Source: Culex pipiens pallens (Eukaryota > Arthropoda > Insecta > Diptera > Culicidae). Taken from it: a stretch of 64,000 nt of DNA. Shown here piece after piece: positions 9,971 to 20,554 of this stretch. Every line of letters starts with the position of its first letter. Within the stretch, counting starts at the first letter, position 1. Under the pieces are notes generated by a model. It did no database searches. It saw only the letters and a program-made list of their open reading frames with translations, and had not been told where the DNA came from. A program made the position numbers and the translations under genes. The stretch lies in the NCBI RefSeq assembly GCF_016801865.2, contig NC_068939.1:146454105-146518104 (forward strand). Direction: 5' to 3'.

Positions 9971-12272
9971 GAGCAGTTCTCTACGAAATTCGATCTTTTT
10001 TTTTGGAATTTTAATTTTTGTATTTTTTAATCCGGCTGAAACTTTTTTGGTGCCGTCGGTATGCCCAAAGAAGCCATTTTGCATCATTAGTTTGTCCATA
10101 TAATTTTCCATACAAATTTGGCAGCTGGCCATACAAAAATGATGTATGAAAATTCAAAAATCTGTATCTTTTGAAGGAATTTTTTGATCGATTTGGTGTC
10201 ATCGGCAAAGTTGTAGGTATGGATATGGACTACACTGAAAAAAAATGATACACGGTAAAATTTTTTTTTGGTGATTTTTTATTTAACTTTTTGTCACTAA
10301 AACTTGATTTGCAAAAAAACACTATTTTATTTTTATTTTTTTTATATGTTTTAGAGTCCATCAAATGCCAACTTTTCAGAATTTTCCAGGTTGTGCAAAA
10401 AATCTTTGAGCGAGTTATGAATTTTTGAATCAATACTGATTTTTCAAAAAAAATCGAAAAATTGGTCGCAAAAAATTTTCAACTTCATTTTTCGATGTAA
10501 AATCCCGTTTGCAATCAAAAAGTACTTAAGTAAATTTTTGATAAAGTGCACCGTTTTCAAGTTAAATCCATTTTTAGGTGACTTGTTTGAAAAAAGTCGC
10601 AGTTTTTTATTTTTGAAAATTAGTGCACATGTATGCCCACCTTAAAATAGTAGTTTATGCAACAAGTTGCAAAAAGAGGATTTTTTCAGCACGAGTCGTA
10701 CATTTATCCAACGAGGTTCACCGAGTTGGATAAATACGAAGAGTGCTGAAAAAATAAAGTTTTGCTACGAGTTCCATACAACATTTTTTGCAATTCCGAA
10801 AAACACCCATTGAGTGAAAATTTAGGTAAAATTATCATGTATTTTGTTAATAAATCGTTTAAATAAAAAAAAATGTTGAAAAGTGTTACTTTTCGAAACA
10901 AGTACTGAAAAGTTCAACTTTTCAGCACCCATTTCAGTGCTGAAAAGTAGAACTTTTCAGCATTTATTATGAAAAGTGTTGCTATTCGATTCTGTTATTT
11001 TTGGTACAGAAAAGTAGACTATTTCGTCTTTCAAGAATGACAGGAAAAGTAAGCAGTTTCACGACGGAATTGCAAAAAAAATATTTGTGAAAAGCTGAGA
11101 AAATTCTCTATATTTTGCTTTTTTTAACTTTGTTGATACGACCCTTAGTTGCTGAGATATTGCCATGCAAAGGTTTAAAAACTGGAACATTTATGTTTTC
11201 TAAGTCTCACCCAAACAATCCACCATTTTCTAATGTCCATATCTCATAAACTAATGGTCCGATTTTCAATGTTGAAATATGAAACATTCGTGAAATTTTC
11301 CGATCTTTTCGAAAAAAATATTTTCAAATTTTTTAAACCAAAACTAACATTTCAAAAGGGCCAAACATTCAATATTCAATCAAAATATTTTTTTCGAAGA
11401 GATCGGAAAATTTCACGATTTTTTCATATTTTAACATTGAAAATTGGACCATTAGTTGCTGAGATATTGACATTAGGAAATGGTGTGTTGTTTGGGTGAG
11501 ATTTAGAAAACATCAATTTTCCTGTTTTTAAACCTTTGCATGGCAATATCTCAGCAACTAAGGGTCGTATCAACAAAGTTCAAAAAAGCAAAATATAGAG
11601 AATTTCCCAAGCTTTTAAATTTTTTTTTTCAAAAGTGGGCAAACATGTGCACTAATTTAAAAAATTTAAAAACTGCGACTATTTTCAAAACAGTCACCTA
11701 AAAATGGATTTAACTTAAAAACGGTGCACTTTATCAAAATTTCACTAAAGCACTTTTTGATTTCAAATTTGATTTTACATCGATAACTGAAGTTGAAAAT
11801 TTTTTGCGAATTTTTTTTCAATTTTTTGAAAAAATCAGTATTGATTCAAAAATTAATAACTCGCTCAAAGATTTTTTGCACAACCTGGAAATTTCTGAAA
11901 AGTTGGCATTTGATGTCCTCTAAAACATAGTGTTTTTTTTTTGCAAATCAAGTTTTAGTGACAAAAAGTTAAATAAAAAATCACCAAAAAATTATTTACC
12001 GTGTATCATTTTTTTTCAGTGTAGTCCATATCCATACCTACAACTTTGCCGAAGACACCAAATCGATCAAAAAATTCCTTCAAAAGATACAGATTTTTGA
12101 ATTTTCATGCATCATTTTTGTGTGGCCAGCTGCCAAATTTGTATGGAAAATTATATGGACAAACTAATGATGCAAAATGGCTTCTTTGGGCATACCGAAG
12201 GCACCAAACAAGTTTCAGGCGGGTTAAAAAATAAAATAAAAATCGGATGACCGAAATCTGAGTGAACTGCTC
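9971..12272. mobile_element. Fold-back family A, copy 2: ~1.87-kb palindrome with a 433-bp insertion
   Basis: The sequence from 9971 (gagcagttctctacg) is repeated inverted up to 12272 (gaactgctc), with near-complete pairing of arms meeting at about 11360. TATT lies outside both ends (9967-9970 and 12273-12276), a probable 4-bp target duplication. The only large gap in pairing is the D element at 10646-11078 in the left arm. No transposase ORF is present. Copies or fragments lie at 6739-7972, 53490-54231 and 56575-57613. Confidence 0.8.
10646..11078 (+). mobile_element. Repeat D copy 1: non-autonomous Crypton-like derivative
   Basis: It starts aatagtagtttatgcaac and ends ggaattgcaaaaa. The first ~160 bp match (inverted) the right end of the Crypton-like element at ~39660-39836, and the last ~170 bp match its left end at ~37077-37260. 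The recombinase gene is absent. It contains the hairpin ttcagcac...gtgctgaa and several TGCTGAAAAGT palindromes. It interrupts only one arm of the A palindrome, so it inserted after the palindrome formed. Confidence 0.75.
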
Positions 12273-13289
12273 TATTTCAATGCTTACATAGAAGCACATA
12301 GCATTAAAACTTGAAAAAAAAAAATCTCAGAAAATATATTCAACACAGTGAGCAAAATTGAGCACGAGAAACTGCACATGTGGTTTGCGCAACAAACTGG
12401 AGGTCATTATCTTTATTTTCAAGCTACATAGTTTGAAGCACTATTTTTTCCAAGCAAAAAACAGTCTTTTCACGTCTAGTTATGAGTTGTTCTCTTTATT
12501 CCTTGGAACTTGAAACATACACATCCAGCCTAGCGTTCACACAGATTGTTAGCGCATGCAAAGATAAGACCCGGCATCCAAACGACTTTCCTTCGCAGAT
12601 GATGAAGATAAACTTGGAAGTGTGTGTGTGGGGGTGTTTCTTCAAGCAAGGATAAACTTTTTTCCTGGAAGGGTGAATAAGTTGAGTTATAGTTTTTCAA
12701 TTTGTTCCAAACCACTCCAGCTGGATCTGCTCTATTCACTGCTAGATGAGGTATATTCATCCGCAGATTGTAAGAAGGCTTGGGATCTTGCTTTGCTTGT
12801 TCGAGTACGCAGTATGTACTACTACTACTACTGTGGAAGACATCCTCGAAACGGCTGGAAAACAAGCTTCGTTACGGTGTTGCTGCGGAAGAAAACTCTA
12901 CAACTTGAAACTTGGTGGAAATACTCTGCAAATAATTGTGATTTGTATTGAAGCAACAATTTCCATATACAAAAATCGCTTCGCTTCAAGTCGGTGATTT
13001 TAACGAATTGCAGACTGGAAGACGGCAAGTATTGAAGCTCCACTTTTTTAAAGGGATAAGGGAAATTCTGCACGGTATCCCAATTAAGTGTCGCTTGGAG
13101 TTGGACGGTTTTTGAGAAGGTATAAGATCTAGCATACGTTCTAAGCAAGCGTTGCGACCAATGGCAAAATGTGTTTAAGGGTTGAAATTTTATTCTCACG
13201 GCAAGGGATGCTGCTGTCGAGACATTTCCCGTTAATATTTTCTAGACTAGAAAAACGTCTGATGTTGCTGTCTAGACAATTACCTATTT
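12273..13289. other. Unassigned, single-copy-looking sequence
   Basis: Overlapping frames of 109-123 codons exist on both strands between 12530 and 13199, but none has a recognisable domain, and they overlap each other in opposite directions. I do not call a gene. Confidence 0.4.
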
Positions 13290-13410
13290 TTTACAGTGTA
13301 ACAATGTTCTACAAATTTGTAGAGCAGACAATTTCAAAAATTTGCTTATAACCATCACGAGTTATTGTCGTTTTACGAAAAAACATTTTTGAAAAAGTTA
13401 CTTGTTTTAG
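13290..13410. repeat. Fragment of fold-back family H
   Basis: Carries caatgttctacaaatttgtagagcagacaa in two pieces and a tttacgaaaaaa motif that match the arms of the H palindrome at 22687-23792. Confidence 0.55.
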
Positions 13411-13445
13411 GGCTGTGGAGTCGGAGTCGGAGTCGGTGGAGCCGG
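13411..13445. repeat. GGAGTC hexamer repeat
   Basis: A short direct repeat of ggagtc (gtggagtcggagtcggagtc), with two further diverged copies to about 13520. It probably belongs to a larger dispersed repeat. Confidence 0.7.
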
Positions 13446-13540
13446 GTTTTTTTGGGGACCTGGAGTCGGAGTCTGCTCAATTTTATGAGCTGGAGCTGAT
13501 AAACCCGGAGTTGGAGTATTCAAAAATTAACACAAAGTTT

Positions 13541-14111
13541 AAAAGCTTTAATTGTTCAGTATTTGTTATAATGCATGTTAACTCCCAAAACTTTTTTTAA
13601 TTACATATCTAATGAATTTATCAGATGCATTTTTATTGTGAATGGATTTTTTTTTGTTATTTCACTATGATCACTAAATTATAACCTATTAATCCTCTCT
13701 TACTCATAAAATAATAAACAATTATGGTTGTGTAGTCAAAAGTATTTGACATATTCAATTGATTCTTGACTGCCTCCTTTTGCTTGAATTTATGACCAAA
13801 TTTAATCAAACTCTTTCTTAAAAAAGTACACACACAGTCATCTTTTAGCCAGATAGCGAATGTCTTGGAGGTTTTAAGGAAAAAAAAAATATGAGGTACA
13901 CCAAAAAATCTATAAAAAATAATAATTACTGTTTTTCGGAATTTGTAAAATTGACAGTATAACTTTACCATCAAATGATTAGCTATTTTATCAATCTATT
14001 ACTTGGAATTCAACACGCGCATTTTGTATGTAAAATGTCGTGTTGAAAATATTTGAAACTTACAATAAATATCTACTAATTATTTAAATAATTTAGAAAT
14101 AATCATTGAAT
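13541..14111. other. Unassigned AT-rich sequence
   Basis: The 105-codon minus-strand frame at 13657-13974 is lysine- and phenylalanine-rich and unrecognised. Nothing else is seen. Confidence 0.4.
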
Positions 14112-14113
14112 TA

Positions 14114-15374
14114 GAGCGTCTAATTTCCGGGAAACGGGAAATTTTCAACAGATTTCCCGGGAAATCCCGGAAAATTTGAAATTTATCGAAAATGATTTGA
14201 TCTTGGCTCTGATTAGTATTTTGCAACAAAGTTGTATGGAACAGCAACTTATATGGTAAACATGAGTGTGAGGATCAATTAATGGCCTGACTACTTGTTA
14301 AAAAAATTAAGGAAAATATACAAATTTTGAAATTTTATACGTTGTCTTTCAAATCGTACCAAATCAAAAACTAGTCATTAGTTTGTTTTGTTAAAAATAA
14401 TTATTGATTTATCGAAATTTTTGGACATTGAATAAAATGAATCCATTTTCCCCAAAAATAAAAATTGTTTTTGTGAGAGAACATGTTTAAAAATAGCATT
14501 GACACATAAAGTTTAAATGAAAAAAAAAAACATGCAGAAATTACTATTTTTAGGAAAATAACCAGATCAAGTCTTAATGCTCTCGCCTCATGAATAAATG
14601 GAACATCACGGATTTTAACTTAAAAATCTGAAACTCAAAGTTTTCAAATATATATATTAATGTATCAAGTCAAATATAGCGAGTTTTTGAAATGTGTTTG
14701 CATTCTTTGGGCACCTTTCGTATCATACGAAGTTGGTTTTCAATCCTATTTTATGGTTTCATTCATGGTTTGGCTTTTGTTACATGGTATTCAGCCTTAT
14801 AAATGACATAGGTTGAAAGAGATTTCATAGCACAAACAGTGGTTTTAAATAAAACGATATATGTTTGTCATATTTAACCCTCTTACGCTTTGTGCTTCAT
14901 TAATTTTTAATATCAAACTGTAATTTCTCGAATACTTTTTAACAATTTCTTCTTGCACAAACGATAACAAAAAACTTTATTTTCATCTTGGCTCTTGGCC
15001 AGAAGGTGAATGACCGAGTCACGTAGCTAGTGGTAAAGCGGTAGATCGGGGTTCAAATCCCGGCTCGGACCAACACAACTGGTGATCGTTTCTCTTCTGG
15101 ATTCGATTGCTTAGTAAAGGGCTGGTGGTGCACCGTCACAAGCTGGACCTTACCCACGAAACCTTAGGAAGGCGACCTCACTATACCACAAATAATTTGT
15201 TGCTATATAGGTAATTAGTTATTAGGCACACTGATTTATAAGGGAATACTTTCGCTTGAATTTCGGGAATTCCCGGGACATTTACAAGTTTTCCGGGAAA
15301 CAGGAAATATTTTTTTTGGGAAATCCCGGAAATTCCCGAGAGTTGTTTTTCCCGGGAAGGGAAAATGGACGCTC
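14114..15374. mobile_element. TA-target DNA element F, copy 1
   Basis: The termini are GAGCGTC at the left and GACGCTC at the right, each followed inward by AT-rich then CCCGGG-type sequence (gggaaatcccgg motifs near both ends). TA sits outside each end (14112-14113 and 15375-15376). No transposase is visible. A SINE is embedded at about 15010-15190. Other copies are at 24892-25735 and 55032 onward. The interior matches the 55-kb copy through ttttgttacatggtattcag. Confidence 0.7.
15010..15190 (+). mobile_element. SINE with truncated tRNA-like head
   Basis: The head ccgagtc...gctcgg pairs as an acceptor stem, followed by gtagctagtggtaaagc (D arm and A box) and gggttcaaatccc (B box), but the anticodon arm is missing. 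The body segment cgaaaccttaggaaggcgacctc resembles the body of the SINE at 9375-9649. The related F element near 55.75 kb lacks it, so it inserted into this copy. Confidence 0.65.
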
Positions 15375-15420
15375 TACTTTGAATATATTAAATAGATCGA
15401 TTACTTTAATGGTTACTGTT

Positions 15421-15794
15421 CAGGGTTGCCAGGTTGCCAGATAAATCTGGGAATGCCAGATTTTTCAAGTGACAGCCAGAATAAAGATTCACTCTTTTCT
15501 GTGCCATATATTTACAGATTTTTCACTTTATGCCGAACTTGAATTTTTTATTCATTATAATGTACATTAATTTTTCTTATTTAAAATTAATGTGATTTTC
15601 TTTAAGAAAATGTAAATTCTACATTTTTGAGCCCATAAAATCATTTAAACCATCTGAATTCTACAAACTTTTGAATTAATTCATATCCTTCCTCCCTTCA
15701 CCATTCAGAGTTGTTAGATTTTCGACGGCCAGTTTTTTCCAGATTTATAACCGTTACTTTGCCAGATTTTTCAAATTTCGACCTGGTAACCCTG
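15421..15794. mobile_element. hAT-type MITE (374 bp)
   Basis: Terminal inverted repeats CAGGGTTGCCAGG and CCTGGTAACCCTG (12 of 13 matching) are flanked by a perfect 8-bp duplication, TTACTGTT (15413-15420 and 15795-15802). The 8-bp target duplication and CAGGG terminus are hallmarks of the hAT superfamily. No coding capacity is present, so it depends on a transposase elsewhere. Confidence 0.85.
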
Positions 15795-15802
15795 TTACTG
15801 TT

Positions 15803-16239
15803 TCTCTACATAAAACTGAGAGTTTTGATCCTTAGGCAAAATATTTTGATATCGTTGCAAAATATTGATTTTTCAAAGATCAAAAATTATTCTACCGTTA
15901 AGATTTTTCTCATGATTTTTTTTTTTTGTTAAAAACATGTACTGAGCTGGATGACACAATGTTCATGCACGTCTTTAAATTAGTTTCGTTGCAAATTATT
16001 TATTTTGAAAATCTGTGTGACTTTCATTATTTCTGTTTTTCTTACAAATTTCAGCCTAAAAGTGAGAAAATTGATTTATATGTCAAATCAATTATGAAGG
16101 CTAGGTTTCATTTTAAAAAAAATTAACAAATAATATTTGTTTAACTAGTTTATGATCTTTTTAATAAAAAAATGGTTATTTTAGGCTTTATGTCTCAAAT
16201 TTTTTTAAAAAGTCGATTCACGAAAAATGGCAGGAACTT
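15803..16239. other. Unassigned AT-rich sequence
   Basis: Short frames at 15711-16126 are AT-composition artefacts. Nothing is recognised. Confidence 0.4.
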
Positions 16240-16545
16240 TGAAACTATTTTTGTATTTTTTCGACGAAAATTACGTTTTTTTCTAAATTTCGAGTATGCC
16301 ATCAAATCGTGTGTCTAATTTTTAAGAGTTTCAAAGTTCCTTTGAGACAAAATTTTCAAACTATCATAGGCTGCAAACCATTTTAGGCTGCAAATCATTG
16401 AAAAACATGTATTTTTTCGAATGTTCAAAAATGGAAGGGTCTTACCGCCCCTCCTTCACGAGATATCTAAAAATGGAGCTTGGATTCGCAAATCAAAGAG
16501 GAGTCGGGGCAACTGCTGTGTGAGGTGGCGGAAAAATGGCCCCCT
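16240..16545. repeat. Right-end fragment of fold-back family H
   Basis: Matches 23470-23785: the fttcgacgaaaa-type stretch, accgcccctcc, cacgagatat and ggggcaactgctgtgtgag all recur in the same order. The left arm of the palindrome is absent. Confidence 0.6.
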
Positions 16546-17503
16546 ATAATTTTCATGTGCATAAATGTAAAAAAATATTTGAAAAGCAGTTTCAATATTG
16601 CTGATTTTGGTCAGTAAGCATAACGATTTCTTCAAGAATTGCACAACGCCATGGACTGGAAGCTCAAACTAATGGACGAATTGTTCCCAGAGAAACCCCT
16701 TTCGGGAGCCTCCGTTGGCGGAATCGCCGCCGACCGGGATCCGTCGTGGCGGGGGCTTGTTTCTCAAGGATATTGTTTGCGTGTGTCGTGTCCCCCCCCC
16801 CCTCCCCGGCCAGGACACACAAAAACAGTTTGGTGGAAATTGCAGACGGAAAAGTTTTATTTATTATTGCTCGCTCTCTGTCTCAATATCCTTGAGCCAT
16901 GGGAAAACACACACAAACAAGTGGGTACTCATTCGGGTGGAACGCTCCGGATTGCTGCCGGATGGCTTTGGTTGCTGACTGGTTAGAGGACGCGGCCGGA
17001 GATCGTCATTACAACAAACTCCTCATCCAACCAGGGAGCTTTTGTTAACGAACCGTTGAGGAGATCTGCGTTTGTTGTTCTGGATATGGGTTCAACAGGG
17101 TGTTGCGGCGTTACGTGTGTGTGTGGTCTTGACATCTGCGATGAACAACAAGGGCTCATCATCCAGCGATGGGTTTGTTGTTTTGATGGTTTTGATGGAG
17201 CAGAGAGAGAGAGAGAGAGAGAGAGAGAGTGCACATTTTAATTTTTGATGTAATGTAATGAGTTCATTCGTTAAATAAGTTGGTTGTTCTGGGAAAACGA
17301 AGCTTTCAGCAGGATTGTTTGCCCGAAAGCTGACAGTAAACACATGCTCAATGATGAAGGTATTATTTTGGGTGTATTGTTTCAGTTGTTGCTGGTTCGT
17401 GTTGTGGATTTTATTTATAAGTTAATTCCCAGTTACATTTTTTCTTAATGGTTATTACCTGCTACTTTGTTGAAGAAAGCAATTCGATCAGAATGTCTTT
17501 TAT
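16546..17503. other. Unassigned, single-copy-looking sequence
   Basis: G+C content is higher than in neighbouring stretches. A C-run lies at 16791-16802 and a (GA)n run at 17203-17229. The 115-codon frame at 16639-16986 overlaps another frame and has no recognised domain. It may be intronic or intergenic. Confidence 0.4.
17203..17229. repeat. (GA)13 microsatellite
   Basis: An uninterrupted run of GA dinucleotides. It creates the RERERE and SLSLSL frames seen on either strand. Confidence 0.95.
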
Positions 17504-17505
17504 TA

Positions 17506-17679
17506 CACAGAAAAAAGTCGATTCCCGAAATCGTGAATTGTGTTCATGAATGTGAGAACCACGAAGGAATATATTCACGTTTATAGTGCAAATGCACCAT
17601 ACTCATGAATAAATTTCTTCGTGGTTCTCACATTCATGAACACAATTCACGATTACGGGAATTGATTTTTTTTTCTGTG
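17506..17679. mobile_element. Palindromic TA-target MITE (174 bp)
   Basis: Starts CACAGAAAAAA and ends TTTTTTCTGTG, with TA outside both ends (17504-17505, 17680-17681). Arms of about 65 bp (cgtgaattgtgttcatgaat and its complement) are nearly perfect, so the element can fold completely. No ORF is present. It fits a Tc1/mariner-type MITE (TA target), though the superfamily cannot be fixed from the ends alone. Confidence 0.85.
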
Positions 17680-17681
17680 TA

Positions 17682-19274
17682 GGTACAAATTTATTTATTA
17701 TTTATTTGTCAAGTCCAACTGAATGAATTTCATAGAAACTTGTTTGGATGAACCTAGTATGCGAAATGGATTCTTAAAAGATGAACATTTTGAAACAAGT
17801 TAAATCGCCAAAAGATTAACACTCAACAACCAAAAAAATATCCAAAACCTGTTCAAGTTCTACGTACAAACATCCCAACCTATCATATGGCGCTACCAAA
17901 GTCATTGCTCTGTTGTCGTCCTTTGGTATCAAAAGATTTCCGGCCAAGCACGTTCTCGATAGTCTCGTAACATTCCGCCGCGCAATCTGTTCCCCATACA
18001 AATTTGCATTATAGGGGCACTTGTTGCTCTCTCTCTATCTGGAGCTAGCAGGTTGGAGTCCCGGAGTGCCCACCAGCTTCCCCAAACAAATCCCTTCCAA
18101 TTTATAGTGCGCCACTTTAAATCGTACCAAACACCCGAAGCGTTCTCTTGCGTCCTAGTTTCCTTCTCAGTTGTGAAACGCCAAAATCGGGGAACCGGCC
18201 AAGGTTGCCAGGTCTCTCCCCCGCTGGGCTAGCGGAGAGGACCGACAATCAGCTTTTACTATAATCGTTTGTTCAAATTCCCTGCGGCGCCGCAAAACGA
18301 AGGAATTACATTTAGAAGATTAATAAAATCGTACCACGCTGCTGTGTGGGGGTGGTGGTGGTATGGTCCTTCGTTTTTCTTATACCGTGCGAGTCCTGCC
18401 CTTTTCAGTGGATCATTGCTGCATGGGTGGATGGGAGCGCGCGGGTGGACACCAGTCCGGAGCGTCATAAATGGCGCATAACCACGCGTCCAACAGCTGG
18501 TTTGTGCGGTGGTGGACAATTTTTTCTTCCCGGGAAATGCGTGTTTTAGCATAGAAATAAAAATTGATGATTATAAAAAAAAATTGGGTCAGTCGATTTT
18601 TTTTTCACTCAATTTTTTTTAAAAACACAAAGTACTTAGGCCTTTAGGAGATATAAACAATTGTGTGATTTGACCTGACAGCAATTCTTCATGAAAACCG
18701 CAAATTGTTAGTAAATATTCGAAAAACTGTACTTTTGGGAGCAAAATTTATGCTAGGAAGATTGTATGTCTTCGCAAAACTAGGGAGCAAACGGTGTACA
18801 TCAACCAGATTGTTTGCGCCAAGATTTTAGTTACACACATTTTAATATCTTTACAAACCACGGGAAACACCGATATAAAGTGCTGTCTTCAAAATTGTTT
18901 ACAAGAAAGTTTGATTATTTGACAGTCAGATTATTGCAGGATTGGGTCCGTAAGTTTGACAGTTTTAGAAGATCAATTATTATAACAAATTCCTTAGTAA
19001 CTGTGCAGCCTCAAATCTAAATTTGAAAGAAAATAGAAGTACAATCAACTGAAACTGCACACTTTTGTTATGCTTTCTTTGTTGGAAGTGGACATTTACA
19101 TGTTGAAAAAAATGGTCTGTAATGTATTTTTTTCCACCCCCTCGACGTGGACGTGTTTGCCACGACCTTACTCCAATTGGAAAAGTTCACCGCAAAAATT
19201 TAAATAGGCGTCACATCTTAAGTTTTATTTTGAAGAAAATATATATTTCTGTTAATAGTGCACATGACCACACC
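17682..19274. other. Unassigned, single-copy-looking sequence
   Basis: Frames of 60-97 codons on both strands around 18259-18552 overlap one another, and none is recognisable. A GGT-rich run lies at 18345-18362. No repeat family was identified. Confidence 0.4.
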
Positions 19275-19669
19275 CTACACCCAAAGTTAAAGAACGAGGG
19301 GATAGTCCTCACGAAAAGAAACGTGAGGAAAGTGCTATTTTGCGAGAGTATAGTCCTCTCGCGTGTTCATTCGTTCATTGGAACAGTTCATCCTATTGAG
19401 TGGCTTATATGGACAAATGACCGCCACTTAGTCACCGAACCATGGTGGCCCATACGGCAAAGGTACGGTTCAATATGCCGAAGGTCTTGGGTTCGAGTCT
19501 CGGTACGGGTACTTTTTTTTTGATAGATGAATTTTTTTGAAGATGAATCCATGAGTAAAGTACTCTCGGTAATTTCGGGATTTATCCTCTCAGTCCGCAC
19601 ACAGTACCATTTTACTACCGAATCGTGCTCTTTATCCTCTCGTATGCCGATGCCCAGTTCTGGGTGTAG
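19275..19669. mobile_element. MITE-like element with a tRNA-like insert
   Basis: Outer inverted repeats CTACACCCA (19275-19283) and TGGGTGTAG (19661-19669). Several internal copies of a gaggata or tatcctc motif lie near both ends. A tRNA-like segment is embedded at 19440-19510. No target duplication is clear. Confidence 0.5.
19440..19510 (+). mobile_element. tRNA-like SINE head
   Basis: Has tggcccatacggcaaagg (A-box-like) and gggttcgagtctc (good B box), followed by a T run at 19512. The anticodon stem (cgg...ccg) is short and the acceptor stem weak, so it is a SINE head or tRNA pseudogene rather than a gene. Confidence 0.45.
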
Positions 19670-20101
19670 TAACATTTTTGGTTTTAAGTAGGCCATAAAA
19701 GCCTATTTAGGCTATATGTGGGTTTTCAGAACCCTCATAAAATCTGTAACTTTAAATTTGTTACTATGGCATCCTTGTTTTTTTTTTCCAAAAAGCTTCG
19801 AATAAATAAACTAAAAGAACATAGAAGAACTGTTCAAAATCTTAGCATTCGAATTATTGAATTCAGCGTCCGGGAATTCAATGCAATATTTGATCACTAA
19901 CATGACCGGAAACTGACTCCGTTTCCCATCCCTAAAGAATTTAATTGAAAGTAAATGATTTTTTTCCTGAGATCGTTATTAGTTATCCCGCCTATCATAT
20001 GGCGACAAAAAAAAAATTGAAAATTTTGGAAAATCTCAAGAGATACCCCCTGGCTCGATTCTTTAGGTAAACAAATTGTTTCAGATTAGTTATCCCCCTA
20101 T

Positions 20102-20374
20102 CAGGGATGCCAGATACACAGATTTGTCTGTGTTTCACAGACTTTTGAGCTTGTCAGACATTGTTTGAGGTGCACAGACTTTTAAAAAACTTTATTAAAT
20201 TAATATTTTGTAATCTTTTTTGTTGAAACTTATTTCGTTAGTCTTCAAATGCTTAAAAACGCAATTTCTGATGGATTTCAATTACTGTGAATTGATATAT
20301 TTGAATTTTAGACAAATGCACAGACATACACAGACTTTTTTACAGACATTTTAAAAAACCAAGTGGCATCCCTG
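20102..20374. mobile_element. hAT-type MITE (273 bp)
   Basis: Terminal inverted repeats CAGGGATGCCA and TGGCATCCCTG (11 of 11) with a perfect 8-bp duplication, CCCCCTAT (20094-20101 and 20375-20382). The interior contains repeated cacaga/acagac motifs and no ORF. Its ends resemble those of the 15421-15794 MITE (CAGGGWTGCCA), so the same or a related hAT transposase could mobilise both. Confidence 0.9.
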
Positions 20375-20554
20375 CCCCCTATTCCCCATGAAACGCGTAA
20401 CGAAAGGTCTTTTTGCTTATTTGTATGATTGTTTATATGAAAATTGTGCGTTACGGAACAGATTTTTCCGTCACTACCCTCCCTTCCCCAATTTTCGTAA
20501 CATTTCGCAACAGACCTCGATACCCCCTTCACCCTTTACTGCGTTACGCAATAA

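Noticed and set aside
12046..12234. A ~60-residue frame (PNRSKNSFKRYRFLNFH...) recurs in many family-A copies and might look like a conserved small protein.
   Set aside because: It recurs because the DNA is a repeat. Differences between copies are not biased to third positions, start and stop positions vary, and it is open on the arm of a palindrome in both orientations.
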